Shown: positions 25,005 through 34,571, counted from the stretch's first letter. The stretch: DNA of 64,000 nt from Acidobacteria bacterium RIFCSPLOWO2_12_FULL_66_21 (GCA_001767455.1 MELC01000039.1:1-64000), one strand, 5' to 3'. Numbers and translations are program-made. Notes: generated by a model from the letters alone, not told the origin.

Positions 25005-27476
25005 ATGTTCCTGCAGGACCTTCGATACGCCGTGCGGTCCTTCCGCGGCAGGCCCGCGGTTGCGGCCATTTCCGTGCTGTCTCTGTCGCTGGGCCTTGGC
25101 GCGGCGGCGAGCGCGGTGAGCCTGCTGGACGCCTTCGGCATGCGGTCGCCCGCCATCGTGGACCCGGGCAGCCTGGTGCAGGTGCGCGCGGTGGAGCGGA
25201 CGACATCCTCCGGCCGCATGTCGTATCCGGACTTCGAGGATGTGCGGGATCGCGCGCGGAGTTTCAGCAGCCTTGCGGCGTACGGGATCCGCGGGGCGGG
25301 CGTCAGCGGTCCGGAGGCGCCCCCCGAGGTCGTGTTGATCAACACGGTCTCGTCCGACTACTTTGCCACGCTCGGGGTGTCCGCCGCGATCGGCCGCACG
25401 CTCGGTCCCGCCGACAGTGCCAGTCACGCCACGCCCGCGGTGCTTCTTTCGGATCGCCTGTGGCGGCGCCGCTTCAATGCCGACGCCGGCACCGTCGGCC
25501 GCACGATCCTGGTGAATGGCGCGGAATGCGCCGTCGCCGGCGTGCTGCCGCGCGGGTTCACCGGCCTGGATGCGATGGCGGCGCCAGACATCTGGATTCC
25601 CCTGACGGCGTGGAACGCGCTCCTTCCCGGCGCCTCGTCCGAGCTCACGGCCCGTGATTCGCGGTGGCTCACCGTGGTCGGACGCCTTCGTGCCCCTCTG
25701 TCGTGGGGCGACCGTCTGCGCGATCGCGTCGGGGCGATCCCCGTCCCGATTGGCCTCGCGCAGAAGGAAATCGAGAACATCGCCGCCCAGTTGCGCGCGA
25801 GCTATCCCGCGACCAACCGGGACATGCGGCTTGCGGTGCTCGGTCCGTCGAAAGCCGGCGCGCGCGCCCTGACGGTCGCGGCCCTGCTGCTGTGGACGCT
25901 GGTCGCGCTGGTCGTGCTGGTAGGGTGCGCGAACGTGGCGGGATTGCTCCTCGGACGGGCGGAGGATCGCCGCCAGGAGATGGCGGTCCGCGCGGCGCTG
26001 GGCGCGCGTCCGCGGCGGCTCGTCAGGCAGTTACTGACTGAGAGCGCCGCACTGGCGGCGCTCGCGATCGCTCTCGGCTTGCTGTTCGCCGCGGGAATCA
26101 TCCGCAGCCTCCCTGCGCTGCTTCCTCCGATGGCGCTGCCGCTCGGCTTCGATTTCCGCCTCGATCTGCGTGTCATCGTCGCGACGTCGGCGATCGGCGC
26201 GGCGACCGTACTCGTCTTCGGGCTCTGGCCCGCGCTGGCGGTCTCGCGGCGCGCGCTCGCGCAGGCCGCGCGCGGGGCTGCCCCGGTCCGGAGCCGGCGA
26301 GGCTCGCCCAGAAACGTCCTCGTGGTCCTGCAAATCGCCGTCTCGTTCGTGCTGCTCGTCGCGGGCGCTCTTCTTGGTCTCAGCCTTCGCAACAGGCAGT
26401 CGATCGATCCGGGCTTCGAGGTGCGCCCGCTTCTGCTGGCCACCTTGTCACCTGTGGCAGCAGGCTACGCGCCGGCGGCATCCCGGGCGTTTTTCGATGA
26501 CCTCGTCGTGCGGGCGAGCGCCGCACCTGGAGTCGAGCGCGTCAGTGTGGCGCGCCGGATTCCCCTCGATCCGAATGGCGGCGGCGCCGCGAGGGACATC
26601 GTCCTGCCGGATCGCCCCCTGCCGGCTGACGGCGTGCCGCTGCGCGTCAAATACAACACCGTGGCGGCCGGGTACTTCGAGATCATGGGAACCCGGCTCA
26701 CCCGCGGCCGCGCGTTCGGTGTCCGAGATGGAGCACGCGATCCGAAGGTTGTCGTCATCAACGAGACGATGGCGCGGCGATACTGGCCGGACGGCCCGGC
26801 CATCGGCGAGCGTATCCGCGTGGCCGGCGCCGGAGCCGGCGAGTTCGAGGTCATCGGCGTCGTCGCCGACGGGAAGATCAACCGCCTGACGGAGCCGCCG
26901 CAGCCGTACTTGTTCTTTTGTTTCGCGCAGGTGCCCTCATCCGAGGCCACGCTCATCGTGCAGGCCGGCGCCGATCCCCGGCGCGCCGCCCCCGCGGTGC
27001 GCGAGGTCGTGCGCGGGCTCAACCCGCGTGTCCCGCTCCAGATGATGACGCTCACCGAGCACATGAAATACGCGTCCTACGAGGACCGCCTCGTGGCGAC
27101 CGTGGTCACGAGCCTCAGCGTGCTCGGTGTGTCGTTGACGCTGATTGGGCTGTACGGCGTCGTCTCCTTCGTCGTTGCCTCGCGCACCAGGGAAATCGGC
27201 GTTCGCATGGCGCTTGGAGCTCGTCCCGCCGACGTGCTCCGCGAGGTCATGCGCCGCGCCGTCGTCCTGACGCTGATCGGCACCGGCATCGGCGTCGGTC
27301 TGGCGCTTGCGGCATCCCAGGTGCTCGTCAGTTCCCTGTACGGCATCAGCGCCGCGGATCCATCCGTGTTTGCCGCGACCGCCGCGGGGCTGCTCCTCGT
27401 CTCGCTTCTATCAAGCTGGCTTCCCGCCCGCCGGGCCATGCGCGTCAATCCAATCGACGCGCTCAGGCATTCTTAG
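25005..27476 (+). CDS. ABC transporter permease, MacB/FtsX type (ADOP-like, no prefix domain)
   Basis: An 823-residue inner-membrane protein with two MacB_PCD-FtsX units: an N-terminal helix (FRGRPAVAAISVLSLSLGLGAAA), a large periplasmic domain, three helices around residues 280-430, then a second copy with a periplasmic domain and a final three-helix unit ending RRAMRVNPIDALRHS. This double-permease form is very abundant in Acidobacteriota and usually lacks a dedicated ATPase, as here. Unlike its neighbour at 28-30 kb, it has no ADOP prefix and no PadR partner. Cargo is unknown; mechanotransmission or efflux of peptides or lipids is plausible for the family. Confidence 0.88.
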   Translation: MFLQDLRYAVRSFRGRPAVAAISVLSLSLGLGAAASAVSLLDAFGMRSPAIVDPGSLVQVRAVERTTSSGRMSYPDFEDVRDRARSFSSLAAYGIRGAGVSGPEAPPEVVLINTVSSDYFATLGVSAAIGRTLGPADSASHATPAVLLSDRLWRRRFNADAGTVGRTILVNGAECAVAGVLPRGFTGLDAMAAPDIWIPLTAWNALLPGASSELTARDSRWLTVVGRLRAPLSWGDRLRDRVGAIPVPIGLAQKEIENIAAQLRASYPATNRDMRLAVLGPSKAGARALTVAALLLWTLVALVVLVGCANVAGLLLGRAEDRRQEMAVRAALGARPRRLVRQLLTESAALAALAIALGLLFAAGIIRSLPALLPPMALPLGFDFRLDLRVIVATSAIGAATVLVFGLWPALAVSRRALAQAARGAAPVRSRRGSPRNVLVVLQIAVSFVLLVAGALLGLSLRNRQSIDPGFEVRPLLLATLSPVAAGYAPAASRAFFDDLVVRASAAPGVERVSVARRIPLDPNGGGAARDIVLPDRPLPADGVPLRVKYNTVAAGYFEIMGTRLTRGRAFGVRDGARDPKVVVINETMARRYWPDGPAIGERIRVAGAGAGEFEVIGVVADGKINRLTEPPQPYLFFCFAQVPSSEATLIVQAGADPRRAAPAVREVVRGLNPRVPLQMMTLTEHMKYASYEDRLVATVVTSLSVLGVSLTLIGLYGVVSFVVASRTREIGVRMALGARPADVLREVMRRAVVLTLIGTGIGVGLALAASQVLVSSLYGISAADPSVFAATAAGLLLVSLLSSWLPARRAMRVNPIDALRHS

Positions 27477-27532
27477 GGCAATCAAACTTACGAGCCACGA
27501 GCCACGAGCTGCCATCAGCGTAAGATCTGTGC

Positions 27533-27991
27533 ATGACGGAACGCCTCAACTATGCGGAAGCTTCCCCTGCCGGCTACCACGCCATCATGGGGCTCGAGCG
27601 CCACGTTCGAGCCAGCGGCTTGGAGCAGTCGTTGCTCGAGCTCGTGAAGACCCGCGCGTCTCAGATCAACGGCTGCGCCTATTGCATCGACATGCACACG
27701 AAGGATGCGCGCGCCGGAGGAGAGACCGAACAGCGGCTGTACGCGCTCAGCGCGTGGCGCGAGACCCGGTTCTTCACCGAGCGGGAACGAGCCGCGCTCG
27801 AATGGACCGAAGCGCTCACGCTCATCGCCGATGGCGGCGTGTCGGATGACCTGTACGAACGGGTCCGGCGGGAGTTCACAGAAGCAGAGCTCGTGAACCT
27901 CACGCTCGCCGTGGTCGTGATTAACGGCTGGAACCGCCTGGCAATTTCCTTTGCGACGGTGCCCGGGTCGTATCAACGCGAACAGGGCTAG
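27533..27991 (+). CDS. Carboxymuconolactone decarboxylase / AhpD-like peroxidase family protein
   Basis: A 152-residue all-helical protein with the AhpD redox motif CAYCIDMH (C-x2-C-x3-H) in the family context LVKTRASQINGCAYC. Such proteins act as alkylhydroperoxidase-like thiol enzymes. The C-terminal INGWNRLAISF segment is also conserved. A TAAGAT box lies 6 bases before the ATG at 27533, again suggesting a leaderless transcript. It stands between the two permease genes, with its 3-prime end facing the second. Confidence 0.9.
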   Translation: MTERLNYAEASPAGYHAIMGLERHVRASGLEQSLLELVKTRASQINGCAYCIDMHTKDARAGGETEQRLYALSAWRETRFFTERERAALEWTEALTLIADGGVSDDLYERVRREFTEAELVNLTLAVVVINGWNRLAISFATVPGSYQREQG

Positions 27992-28005
27992 AACCGCGCG
28001 GCCAG

Positions 28006-30672
28006 TCACTCCTCCCTGAGCACCACCATCGGGTCGACACCGGCAGCGTGCCGTGCGGGGATGAGCGCTGCGACCGCCATTGTCAGCAGCAGGAACGCCG
28101 CGGCAGCGGCGAATGACAACGGATCGACCGGTGCGGCGCCGTACATCCGCGACCGCACGACGAGCGCGGTCGCCACCGCTCCGCCGGTGCCCGCCAGCGC
28201 GCCGATCGCCGTGGGCGCCAGCGCCTCCCGTACGATGAGCCCCACCACGGCGTAGCCGGTCGATCCGAGAGCGAGGCGGACGCCAATCTCGTGGCGCCTC
28301 AGCGCCACGACATAGGACACCACGCTGTACAGTCCGCCGGCCGCGAGCAGGAGAGCGAAGATCCCGAGCGCGGCCACGCCACTTGCGAGGAACCGGCGCT
28401 CCGTGCCGGTGCTCTCCCGCCGTTCCCGCAACGTTGCGGGACTCCGTACAGGCACGCGGGCATCCACCTGCCGCACGACCGCCTGCAGCGCGGTCAGGTT
28501 GAACCGGCCGGACTCGTCGAAGAGTACGTAGAGCGTGCGGGCAGGCGCGTGCGCGACCGGCGCCGGGTAGTACAACATCGGGTACGAGTCCGGGCGGTAG
28601 CCGGTCGCGACGCCGACGACGCCGATGACCGTCACATCGAGCGCGGCGCCGTATTCGGAGTTCCGAGTGCCGATGCGGAGCCTGCGATTGAGTGCGTTGG
28701 ACTCCAGGAACGTGCTGGCGAATGACTGATTGACGATGACGGAGCTGACGGGCGTGGCGCGCTCCGCGTCCGTGAACAGGCGTCCCTGCAGCAGCGGCAC
28801 GCCGGCCGCGGCGAAGAAACCTCTGGAAGCGTGCGCCGCCAGCTGGTTCTTTCCCTCCCCCGGTCCCTGCTGCGGCAGCCAGATGCGCGCGGCAGCAGAC
28901 ATGTCCATGGCGTCGGTGATGAGGCCGCCTATCGAGAAACCTGCCGCGACGACGCCGGGCACCGACGATGTTCCCTCGAGCACACGGGCGTAGAAGTCGT
29001 CTGCCGCCTCGCGCCGCACGTTGAGCGGGTCGAGATCGAACGAAGCGATGAGCAGTCGTTCCGGCGGAACGCTGTCGGCCCGGCCGGTCTGCGCGTGGAC
29101 GGTCTTCACGAATTGAGCGCCCGTGGCCAGCAGTCCAAGCGACAGCGCCGCCTGCGTGGCGATGAGCGCGAAACGCACGCGCGAGCGAGCCGGACCGGTC
29201 ACGATCCGCGACAGCCCGCTCGGATCCGCGGCGCGCGAGGAGACGTGCAGCGCGGGTGCGAGCCCGAACGCGATCGCGGTGCCGACGGCCGTGGCGACCG
29301 TGAACAGCAGGACGCGTGCGTCCATCGGCAACGGCATGGGCCAGAGGTGCGCGACGAGCTTGAGGGCCCAGGAGGTCAGGGCCAGGCCTGCACCGGCCGC
29401 GATGATCGCGAGCAAGGCCGACTCCACGAGCACCTGGCGGACGATGCGCCATTTCGAGGCGCCGAGCGCGAGCCGCACGCGCCAGTCGCGGCTGCGCTGA
29501 CTCGATCGCGCGAGCAGGAGGTTCGCCGCGTTCACGCAGGCAATCGCGAGGACGAGCAGCGGAACCATCATGAACCCGACGATCGCGGGGGCCGCCTTCA
29601 CGGGATCGTTGAGCCAGACGCGGCCGACCGACACGGTCGCTCCCTGTTTTTCACCGGTGCGGTGCTCGTTGATCTGCCGCGTGAGCGAGGCCGCCTGCGC
29701 TGCGACCTGTTCGAGCGTCGTCCGCCGCCGCCCGATGTAGGTGAACGGCAGGTAGCCCGCGGCGACCACTGACACGGGACGCCGATCCGGCCCGCGCAGT
29801 GCCAAGTGCGCCAGGCTGAACGGCACCCACACGTCGATGCCGTAGCTGCCTTTCTGAACGCCGTGGAACTGCGGCGGTGCGACGCCGACAATCTCGAGGG
29901 CGGCGCCGTTCACGGTCAGGAACTGCCCGACGGCCTCCGGATCCGCCCGGAACCACCGCCGCCACAACGCGTGACTGATGACGACGGCCGCATGCCCATC
30001 GGCCTCGTCGCGCGGGAGGAAGACTCGCCCGGCCGCCGGCCGCACGCCGAGCACGTCGAAGTAGTTGCCCGTGACGAGCGCCCCGTCGAGCGCGGACGCT
30101 TCCCCGCGAAAGAAACCGGCGAATTCCACGCGGTAATGGGCGGCCAGATCCTGCAGCCCCGGCATGCCGCCCCGGAGCGTTTCGTATTCCTCGTGCGTCG
30201 AGGAGATCTCCCATATTCCGAACCGCGTGCGTGTCGACACACCCACACGAACCAGCTCCCGCTGATTCGTGACGCCCGGGAACGGGCGGAAGACCGCCGC
30301 GTTGATGAAGCTGAACGCCGCGGTGTTGGCGGCGATGCCGATACTCAGACTGGCAATCACGCTCACGGCGAACCCGGGCGATCCGGCGAGCGCGCGGCAG
30401 CCGAAGCGGAGGTCCTGACTGATGCCATGGAATATCCGCCCGCGGGGGCCCGGCACGCGGTGGATGAAGCGGGCCGCGCGGCGGACGGCGATTACGTCGG
30501 GCACGGCGCCGAGCGCCATCCGGAGCAGGCGCACGGCGGGGAACCGGCGGCTGGCGAACACCGTCGCCGCATGATGCAGCTCGCCGCTCCACTCTTCGAT
30601 CCAGCCGTCGCGCGACGCGCGCGGAACCCACAGGGCCAGAATGCGAACGAGCGCCAGAGGCAGAGGGCTCAT
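28006..30672 (-). CDS. ADOP-family ABC transporter permease (with N-terminal prefix domain)
   Basis: An 888-residue membrane protein. Residues 1-85 form the ADOP prefix (RDGWIEEWSGELHHAATVFAS), found in Acidobacteria-type duplicated orphaned permeases. The rest is two MacB_PCD-FtsX units, beginning ISQDLRFGCRALAGSPGFAVSV, with helices near 100, 370-470 and 770-860, and ending ARHAAGVDPMVVLREE. No ATPase gene is nearby. Its ATG overlaps the stop of the upstream PadR regulator (ATGA), the usual PadR-ADOP pairing, so expression is probably controlled by that repressor. Confidence 0.92.
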   Translation of the reverse strand: MSPLPLALVRILALWVPRASRDGWIEEWSGELHHAATVFASRRFPAVRLLRMALGAVPDVIAVRRAARFIHRVPGPRGRIFHGISQDLRFGCRALAGSPGFAVSVIASLSIGIAANTAAFSFINAAVFRPFPGVTNQRELVRVGVSTRTRFGIWEISSTHEEYETLRGGMPGLQDLAAHYRVEFAGFFRGEASALDGALVTGNYFDVLGVRPAAGRVFLPRDEADGHAAVVISHALWRRWFRADPEAVGQFLTVNGAALEIVGVAPPQFHGVQKGSYGIDVWVPFSLAHLALRGPDRRPVSVVAAGYLPFTYIGRRRTTLEQVAAQAASLTRQINEHRTGEKQGATVSVGRVWLNDPVKAAPAIVGFMMVPLLVLAIACVNAANLLLARSSQRSRDWRVRLALGASKWRIVRQVLVESALLAIIAAGAGLALTSWALKLVAHLWPMPLPMDARVLLFTVATAVGTAIAFGLAPALHVSSRAADPSGLSRIVTGPARSRVRFALIATQAALSLGLLATGAQFVKTVHAQTGRADSVPPERLLIASFDLDPLNVRREAADDFYARVLEGTSSVPGVVAAGFSIGGLITDAMDMSAAARIWLPQQGPGEGKNQLAAHASRGFFAAAGVPLLQGRLFTDAERATPVSSVIVNQSFASTFLESNALNRRLRIGTRNSEYGAALDVTVIGVVGVATGYRPDSYPMLYYPAPVAHAPARTLYVLFDESGRFNLTALQAVVRQVDARVPVRSPATLRERRESTGTERRFLASGVAALGIFALLLAAGGLYSVVSYVVALRRHEIGVRLALGSTGYAVVGLIVREALAPTAIGALAGTGGAVATALVVRSRMYGAAPVDPLSFAAAAAFLLLTMAVAALIPARHAAGVDPMVVLREE

Positions 30673-30983
30673 GAGCTGCTCCTGCGAGCGAACAGGCGGC
30701 CGAGCGCGCGGTAGCGGACTTCAGCCTCGCCGAGACGCCGCCGGCCGGCGGGCGTCAGCTCGTAGTAGCGGCGACGCGGCCGTCCTTCCTCGCGCGCACG
30801 ATGGTTCGGCTCCCAGTCCGATCGCACGAGCGCCAGCGCCTCGAGCCGCCGCAGCGCCGGGTAGATCGTCCCGCTCGGGAGCCCCGTGACGTCCATGATG
30901 TCGAACCCGAAGCGGTGGCCCCGCTCGAGCGCCTGCAGGACGAACAGACCGGTGTACGACAGGGCGGGCACAGCCGTTGCCAT
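30669..30983 (-). CDS. PadR-family transcriptional regulator
   Basis: A 104-residue winged-helix repressor with the PadR pattern: TGLFVLQALERGHRFGFDIMDVTGLPSGTIYPALRRLEALALVRSDWE, then RRRYYELTPAGRRRL and a short C-terminal dimerisation helix. It is the first gene of a two-gene operon with the ADOP permease. A perfect dyad (CTATG-N8-CATAG) lies 2 bases before the start codon, pointing to autoregulation. Confidence 0.93.
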   Translation of the reverse strand: MATAVPALSYTGLFVLQALERGHRFGFDIMDVTGLPSGTIYPALRRLEALALVRSDWEPNHRAREEGRPRRRYYELTPAGRRRLGEAEVRYRALGRLFARRSSS

Positions 30984-30985
30984 GA

Positions 30986-31025
30986 CTATGCGTATCTACA
31001 TAGCCCCTCGCGCGGGAAATGTCAA
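30986..31025 (-). promoter_or_regulatory. PadR-permease promoter and operator
   Basis: On the minus strand, a consensus -35 (TTGACA, 31025-31020) is followed after 17 bases by TATGTA (31002-30997), a weak -10. Overlapping it is a perfect inverted repeat, CTATG-CGTATCTA-CATAG (30986-31003), just before the PadR start codon. The position suits repression by the PadR product. Confidence 0.6.
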
Positions 31026-31042
31026 CCGCTCAGAGCCCGCGG

Positions 31043-31561
31043 TCAGATCGCCGGCAGGATGATCCCGGGGAGGACATCGGAGGGCGCGGGTTCACCGGGC
31101 CGGCAAGGCCGCCGCTCGGCGACGCCGCGCTCGTTCAACGCGAGGACGACGTACTGGTGGCTCCAGAGATCCGCGAGCCAGCATTCGCGCACGCCGTACT
31201 TCGCGAACCAGCCCACCCGCTCGTCCAGCCTGCCGATCCGCGGGTGCGGCGACAGGATCTCGACGACGAGGTCCGGCGCGCCAAACACCTTCTCCGTCAC
31301 AATCGCTGCACGCGCGGAAGACACGAACAGCAGATCCGGCTGCACCACGAGCGCGCGATCGAAATCGAGGATGACGTCCATCGGAGCGAGCAGCACCTCT
31401 CCGAGTCCTGCCGCTTCGACGTGCGGGGCCATCGCCAGGTGGATCCGTCCGAGCAACCGCTGATGCGAGGTCCGTGGCGAGTCGGCGACACGCATGACGC
31501 CGTAGGCCAGCTCGCGCGGCAGCACCGTTTCTTCCGTGGCGAGGTACTCCTGCGTGGTCAT
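31043..31561 (-). CDS. Uma2-family (DUF820) putative endonuclease
   Basis: A 172-residue protein of the Uma2/DUF820 restriction-endonuclease-like fold. Visible motifs are VQPDLLFVS and PDLVVEILSP (the E/D-x-x and PDxVVEV core) and WFAKYGVRECWLADL, which carry the acidic and lysine/tyrosine residues of the presumed active site. These proteins are common in multicellular and soil bacteria; their biological role is not established. The ATG at 31561 is preceded by AAGGAGG. No partner toxin, antitoxin or methylase is adjacent. Confidence 0.88.
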   Translation of the reverse strand: MTTQEYLATEETVLPRELAYGVMRVADSPRTSHQRLLGRIHLAMAPHVEAAGLGEVLLAPMDVILDFDRALVVQPDLLFVSSARAAIVTEKVFGAPDLVVEILSPHPRIGRLDERVGWFAKYGVRECWLADLWSHQYVVLALNERGVAERRPCRPGEPAPSDVLPGIILPAI

Positions 31562-31730
31562 CGTGCCCTCCTTGCGTCGCGCGCGAGGCCGGCGTCTCCG
31601 ATACGTGACTTCCATGACATCCCTTCCGACCTCTCGACGACGACGACGATGCCATCGTCGTCGCGGAAATGCAAGAGACCGGATCGACTCGAACGCCGTC
31701 CTGTCTCCGGTCTCCTGTATGTCGGAGGCG

Positions 31731-33329
31731 CTATCGGGGTGGATTCTCTGGAAGGCTGGTACCACGATCCTCGAAAGCGCGTAAGTCTTGCCAACTGCGA
31801 CTGCCTGGCTGACGCCCAACCCCTGCGGGCGGCAGGTACTCCCGTTCGGCGGCGCGCAGCGTCTTGTAGCGCCGGAAGACCTCCCGCTCGCTCTCGAGGC
31901 CCAGCGCCGATCGCCACGTGCTTCCGCGGAAGGTATGCGCGAGCATCGCGGGGCCATGGCGCAGTACGAAGCGCGGATACGTTCGCAGCACCGCCGGCAG
32001 GTGCCTGACCTTCATCCACCGCTCCGCGCGCCAGCGGAGGAACTCGATCGCCTCGCTCTCGAGGTGCGCCGTACGCACGACCGCGGTGGTCCCGTCGTAC
32101 TCCTCCACCCGTTCGTTGACGATCAGATCGCGCCGCCGGAAATCCTCGGTCATCGGCGTGCCCGGGTACGGCGTCGGGTGCTGGATATACGGCCAGTCCA
32201 CGTACCGCCGCGCGAACGACAGGTTCGCCTCGATCGATTCACGGGTATCGTCCGGATTGCCGACGATGATGCCGCCGACGACCCACAATCCAGCCCGATG
32301 CAGTTTATGGATCGCGGCGAGCGTGGCATTGCCTGTCCGCTGTCCCCCTTCGCGCCGCGCGTTCTTCGCCGACGCTCGAAGGAACGCCAAGTCGTCGTCG
32401 AGCACGTTCTCGATGCCGAGAAAGACGTAACGGAATCCCGCCTTCCGCATCAGCGGCGCGAGCGCGTCTCCGTGGTTCGCGATGGACGAGGTCATCGCCT
32501 GGACGATGTAGTGCACGTCGTTCAGCCCGGCTTCCACGATCGCCCGGCACAGCGACTCGAAGCGGGCGACGTTCAGCGTGATGTTGTCGTCGACGAGGAA
32601 GACCGCCCGTGCGCCGCAGGTTCTCGCGTCGGCGATGTCGGCGATTGCGCGGCTGATGTCGAACGTGTGGAAGTTCCTCCCACGCATCTCGATGATCGAG
32701 CAGAAGCTGCAGTCGTAGGTGCAGCCACGGGAGGTTTCGACGATATCGATCGGGCGGCCGAGAAATGTGTAGCCGGAGAGCACGCGCGCCCGTCTGTCCG
32801 GAAGCGCGAGCGTGCCGCCATCGAGGCGCGTGACCGGCCGGGAGGCGGCGTGGCAAAAGCCGCGGCCGGGACCGGGCCGGAACGAAAGACCCGCGATGCC
32901 GTTGACGTCGTGGTCCTGTGCGAGCGCGCGCAGCAGCTCGCGAAACGTCGACTCCCCTTCCCCTCGGACGATGAAGTCGACGCCGCTCGCCGGATCGTCG
33001 TACGCGTCGGGTGCGAGGCTCGGATCGTACCCGCCGGCCACGACCGTGACGTCCGGCTTGATCCCGCGAATCAGCCGGATCAGCCGCAACGCGGTGCGGC
33101 GCTGGAACGTCATGATCGAGAGGCCGACGACTTCGGGATCGAGATCGCGCATCAGGCGCTCGACGGTCGGCCCCACGGAACGCTGAACGAGAATCAGGTC
33201 GGCGATGGCCACCCGCTGGCCCGGCCCCGCGTTGGCCGCGAGCGAGGCGAGCGCCCCATTCGGCATGCGCATGGTCAGCGCGGGCGTGTGCTCGAACGAG
33301 TCAGGCATCGAGAGCAGCAGGACTCGCAT
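31731..33329 (-). CDS. B12-binding-domain radical SAM protein (first of two)
   Basis: A 532-residue class B-type radical SAM protein. Residues 1-150 form a cobalamin-binding Rossmann domain without an obvious DxHxxG (LIRGIKPDVTVVAGGYDPSL). The iron-sulfur motif C-x3-C-x2-C is GCTYDCSFCS near residue 205, followed by FLVDDN, GIEN and the PTPYPGTPM strand typical of the family. The substrate is unknown; related proteins methylate or rearrange lipids, tetrapyrroles and natural products. A TATACT box lies 6 bases before the ATG, suggesting a leaderless mRNA. No obvious partner is adjacent. Confidence 0.88.
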   Translation of the reverse strand: MRVLLLSMPDSFEHTPALTMRMPNGALASLAANAGPGQRVAIADLILVQRSVGPTVERLMRDLDPEVVGLSIMTFQRRTALRLIRLIRGIKPDVTVVAGGYDPSLAPDAYDDPASGVDFIVRGEGESTFRELLRALAQDHDVNGIAGLSFRPGPGRGFCHAASRPVTRLDGGTLALPDRRARVLSGYTFLGRPIDIVETSRGCTYDCSFCSIIEMRGRNFHTFDISRAIADIADARTCGARAVFLVDDNITLNVARFESLCRAIVEAGLNDVHYIVQAMTSSIANHGDALAPLMRKAGFRYVFLGIENVLDDDLAFLRASAKNARREGGQRTGNATLAAIHKLHRAGLWVVGGIIVGNPDDTRESIEANLSFARRYVDWPYIQHPTPYPGTPMTEDFRRRDLIVNERVEEYDGTTAVVRTAHLESEAIEFLRWRAERWMKVRHLPAVLRTYPRFVLRHGPAMLAHTFRGSTWRSALGLESEREVFRRYKTLRAAEREYLPPAGVGRQPGSRSWQDLRAFEDRGTSLPENPPR

Positions 33330-33335
33330 CGGCGC

Positions 33336-33341
33336 AGTATA
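33336..33341 (-). promoter_or_regulatory. -10 box directly before the radical SAM gene
   Basis: TATACT on the minus strand, separated from the ATG at 33329 by 6 bases (GCGCCG). Transcription would start at the A of ATG, which is the hallmark of a leaderless gene. Confidence 0.55.
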
Positions 33342-33383
33342 CGCCGCACGTGCCGCCGCAAAGCCCGGCCGTACGGAAACAAC

Positions 33384-33513
33384 TGCCACGGAGGAACACG
33401 GGATTAGCTACCACGGAGGAACACGGAAGAACACGGGACTAACTACCACGGAGGAACACGGAAGAACACGGGACTAACTACCGCGGAGGAACACGGAAGA
33501 ACACGGGCGTAGG
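33384..33513. repeat. 35-bp tandem repeat (three copies plus a shortened one)
   Basis: Three copies of a 35-base unit beginning TACCACGGAGGAACACGGAA start at 33409, 33444 and 33479. The third differs at CCGCGG and at the end. A shortened copy that lacks 10 bases precedes them at 33384-33408. They fill most of the 319-base gap between the radical SAM and Crp genes; the remaining bases up to 33648 contain no recognisable feature except that the Crp frame is open upstream of its chosen start. Confidence 0.9.
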
Positions 33514-33648
33514 AGCACGATTCACGCCCGATTACCGCGGACGCCTGCGTCGAACGTGCGATACTGGGGGTACACCGCTTTCCTGAGCCTGCCGCACTGT
33601 CGGGTCAAGCCCCAGACTCATCAAGGCCTCCGGGTCTGGAGCTCGTCC

Positions 33649-34383
33649 ATGGTAAAACGCTCAACGTCCGGTCGTGTGTCGCCTCCGGCCGGGCGGCCGA
33701 AGAACAAGCTGCTCGCTGCGCTTCCTCCAGAAGATTTCGCGCGGATCCTGCCACACTTGAAGACGATTCCGATCAAGGTCAGACAGGTGCTCTACAGGCG
33801 CGATGAGCCCGTTCGCCAGGTGTTCTTTCCCAATGGCGGGGTCGCGTCCATCACCGCCGCCATGAACGACGGCGCGATGGTCGAAATCGCGACGGTCGGC
33901 ACCGAAGGGATGGTCGGGATGAACGCCTTCTTCGGCGGCGGGATGCTGGCCGGCGAAACGATGATCCAGGTGCCCGACACGAGCGCCGAGGCCATGGGAA
34001 CGGACGCGTTCCAGAAGGAGATCGATCGGCAGGGCGCGTTTCACGACGGCATCCGCCGGTACTCGCAGGGACTGCTGACCCTTCTCATGCAGTCGACGGC
34101 GTGCATGGCGCTCCATCACGTGCAGGAACGCTGCTGCCGGTGGCTGCTGATGACGCACGACCGCGTCGGGCGCGACGAGTTCGACCTCAGCCATGAGTTT
34201 CTCGCGATGATGCTCGGGTCCACCCGCCCGACCGTGAGCGTCGTCGCGGCCACGCTCCAGAAGGCCGGCCTCATTCGCTATACGCACGGCCACATCACGA
34301 TCGCCGATCGGCAGGGGCTGGAACGCTCGTCCTGCGAGTGCTACTCGACGGTGAAGGGGCATTTCGACCGGCTCGGTCTCTAG
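33649..34383 (+). CDS. Crp/Fnr-family transcriptional regulator
   Basis: A 244-residue regulator. The N-terminal cyclic-nucleotide-binding-like beta-roll includes GQ/RQVLYRRDEPVRQVFFPNGGVASI and VEIATVGTEGMVGMNAFFGGG. The C-terminal winged helix reads SHEFLAMMLGSTRPTVSVVAATLQKAGLI. There are no Cys residues in a Fnr-type iron-sulfur arrangement, so oxygen sensing by an Fe-S cluster is unlikely; the cAMP-binding arginine is also not evident. The ligand is therefore unknown. Start at ATG 33649 (MVKRSTSG). It lies between the two radical SAM genes but on the opposite strand. Confidence 0.9.
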   Translation: MVKRSTSGRVSPPAGRPKNKLLAALPPEDFARILPHLKTIPIKVRQVLYRRDEPVRQVFFPNGGVASITAAMNDGAMVEIATVGTEGMVGMNAFFGGGMLAGETMIQVPDTSAEAMGTDAFQKEIDRQGAFHDGIRRYSQGLLTLLMQSTACMALHHVQERCCRWLLMTHDRVGRDEFDLSHEFLAMMLGSTRPTVSVVAATLQKAGLIRYTHGHITIADRQGLERSSCECYSTVKGHFDRLGL

Positions 34384-34571
34384 CCCGCGTTGTTCCTCGG
34401 CGCGGCGCGTTCGTGAATAGCGCGCCGGCGGCCTGAGGTTCCTCGCTGGCGCGTGGGAGGCGCGCGGCAACGCGTCCGCGGTGAATCCCGTTCCGCGCAG
34501 AATTTACACGGGCTCTCATGCCCCCTTGCTGGGCCAGCGGGTCACACTTTCATCATCACGGTGTCTTCCAG

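Noticed and set aside
31043-31561. Uma2 gene as part of a restriction or toxin-antitoxin defence island
   Set aside because: No methyltransferase, antitoxin or other defence gene is adjacent. Uma2 genes are often solitary.
33384-33513. CRISPR array
   Set aside because: The repeats are directly adjacent with no unique spacers of constant length, and no cas genes are present.
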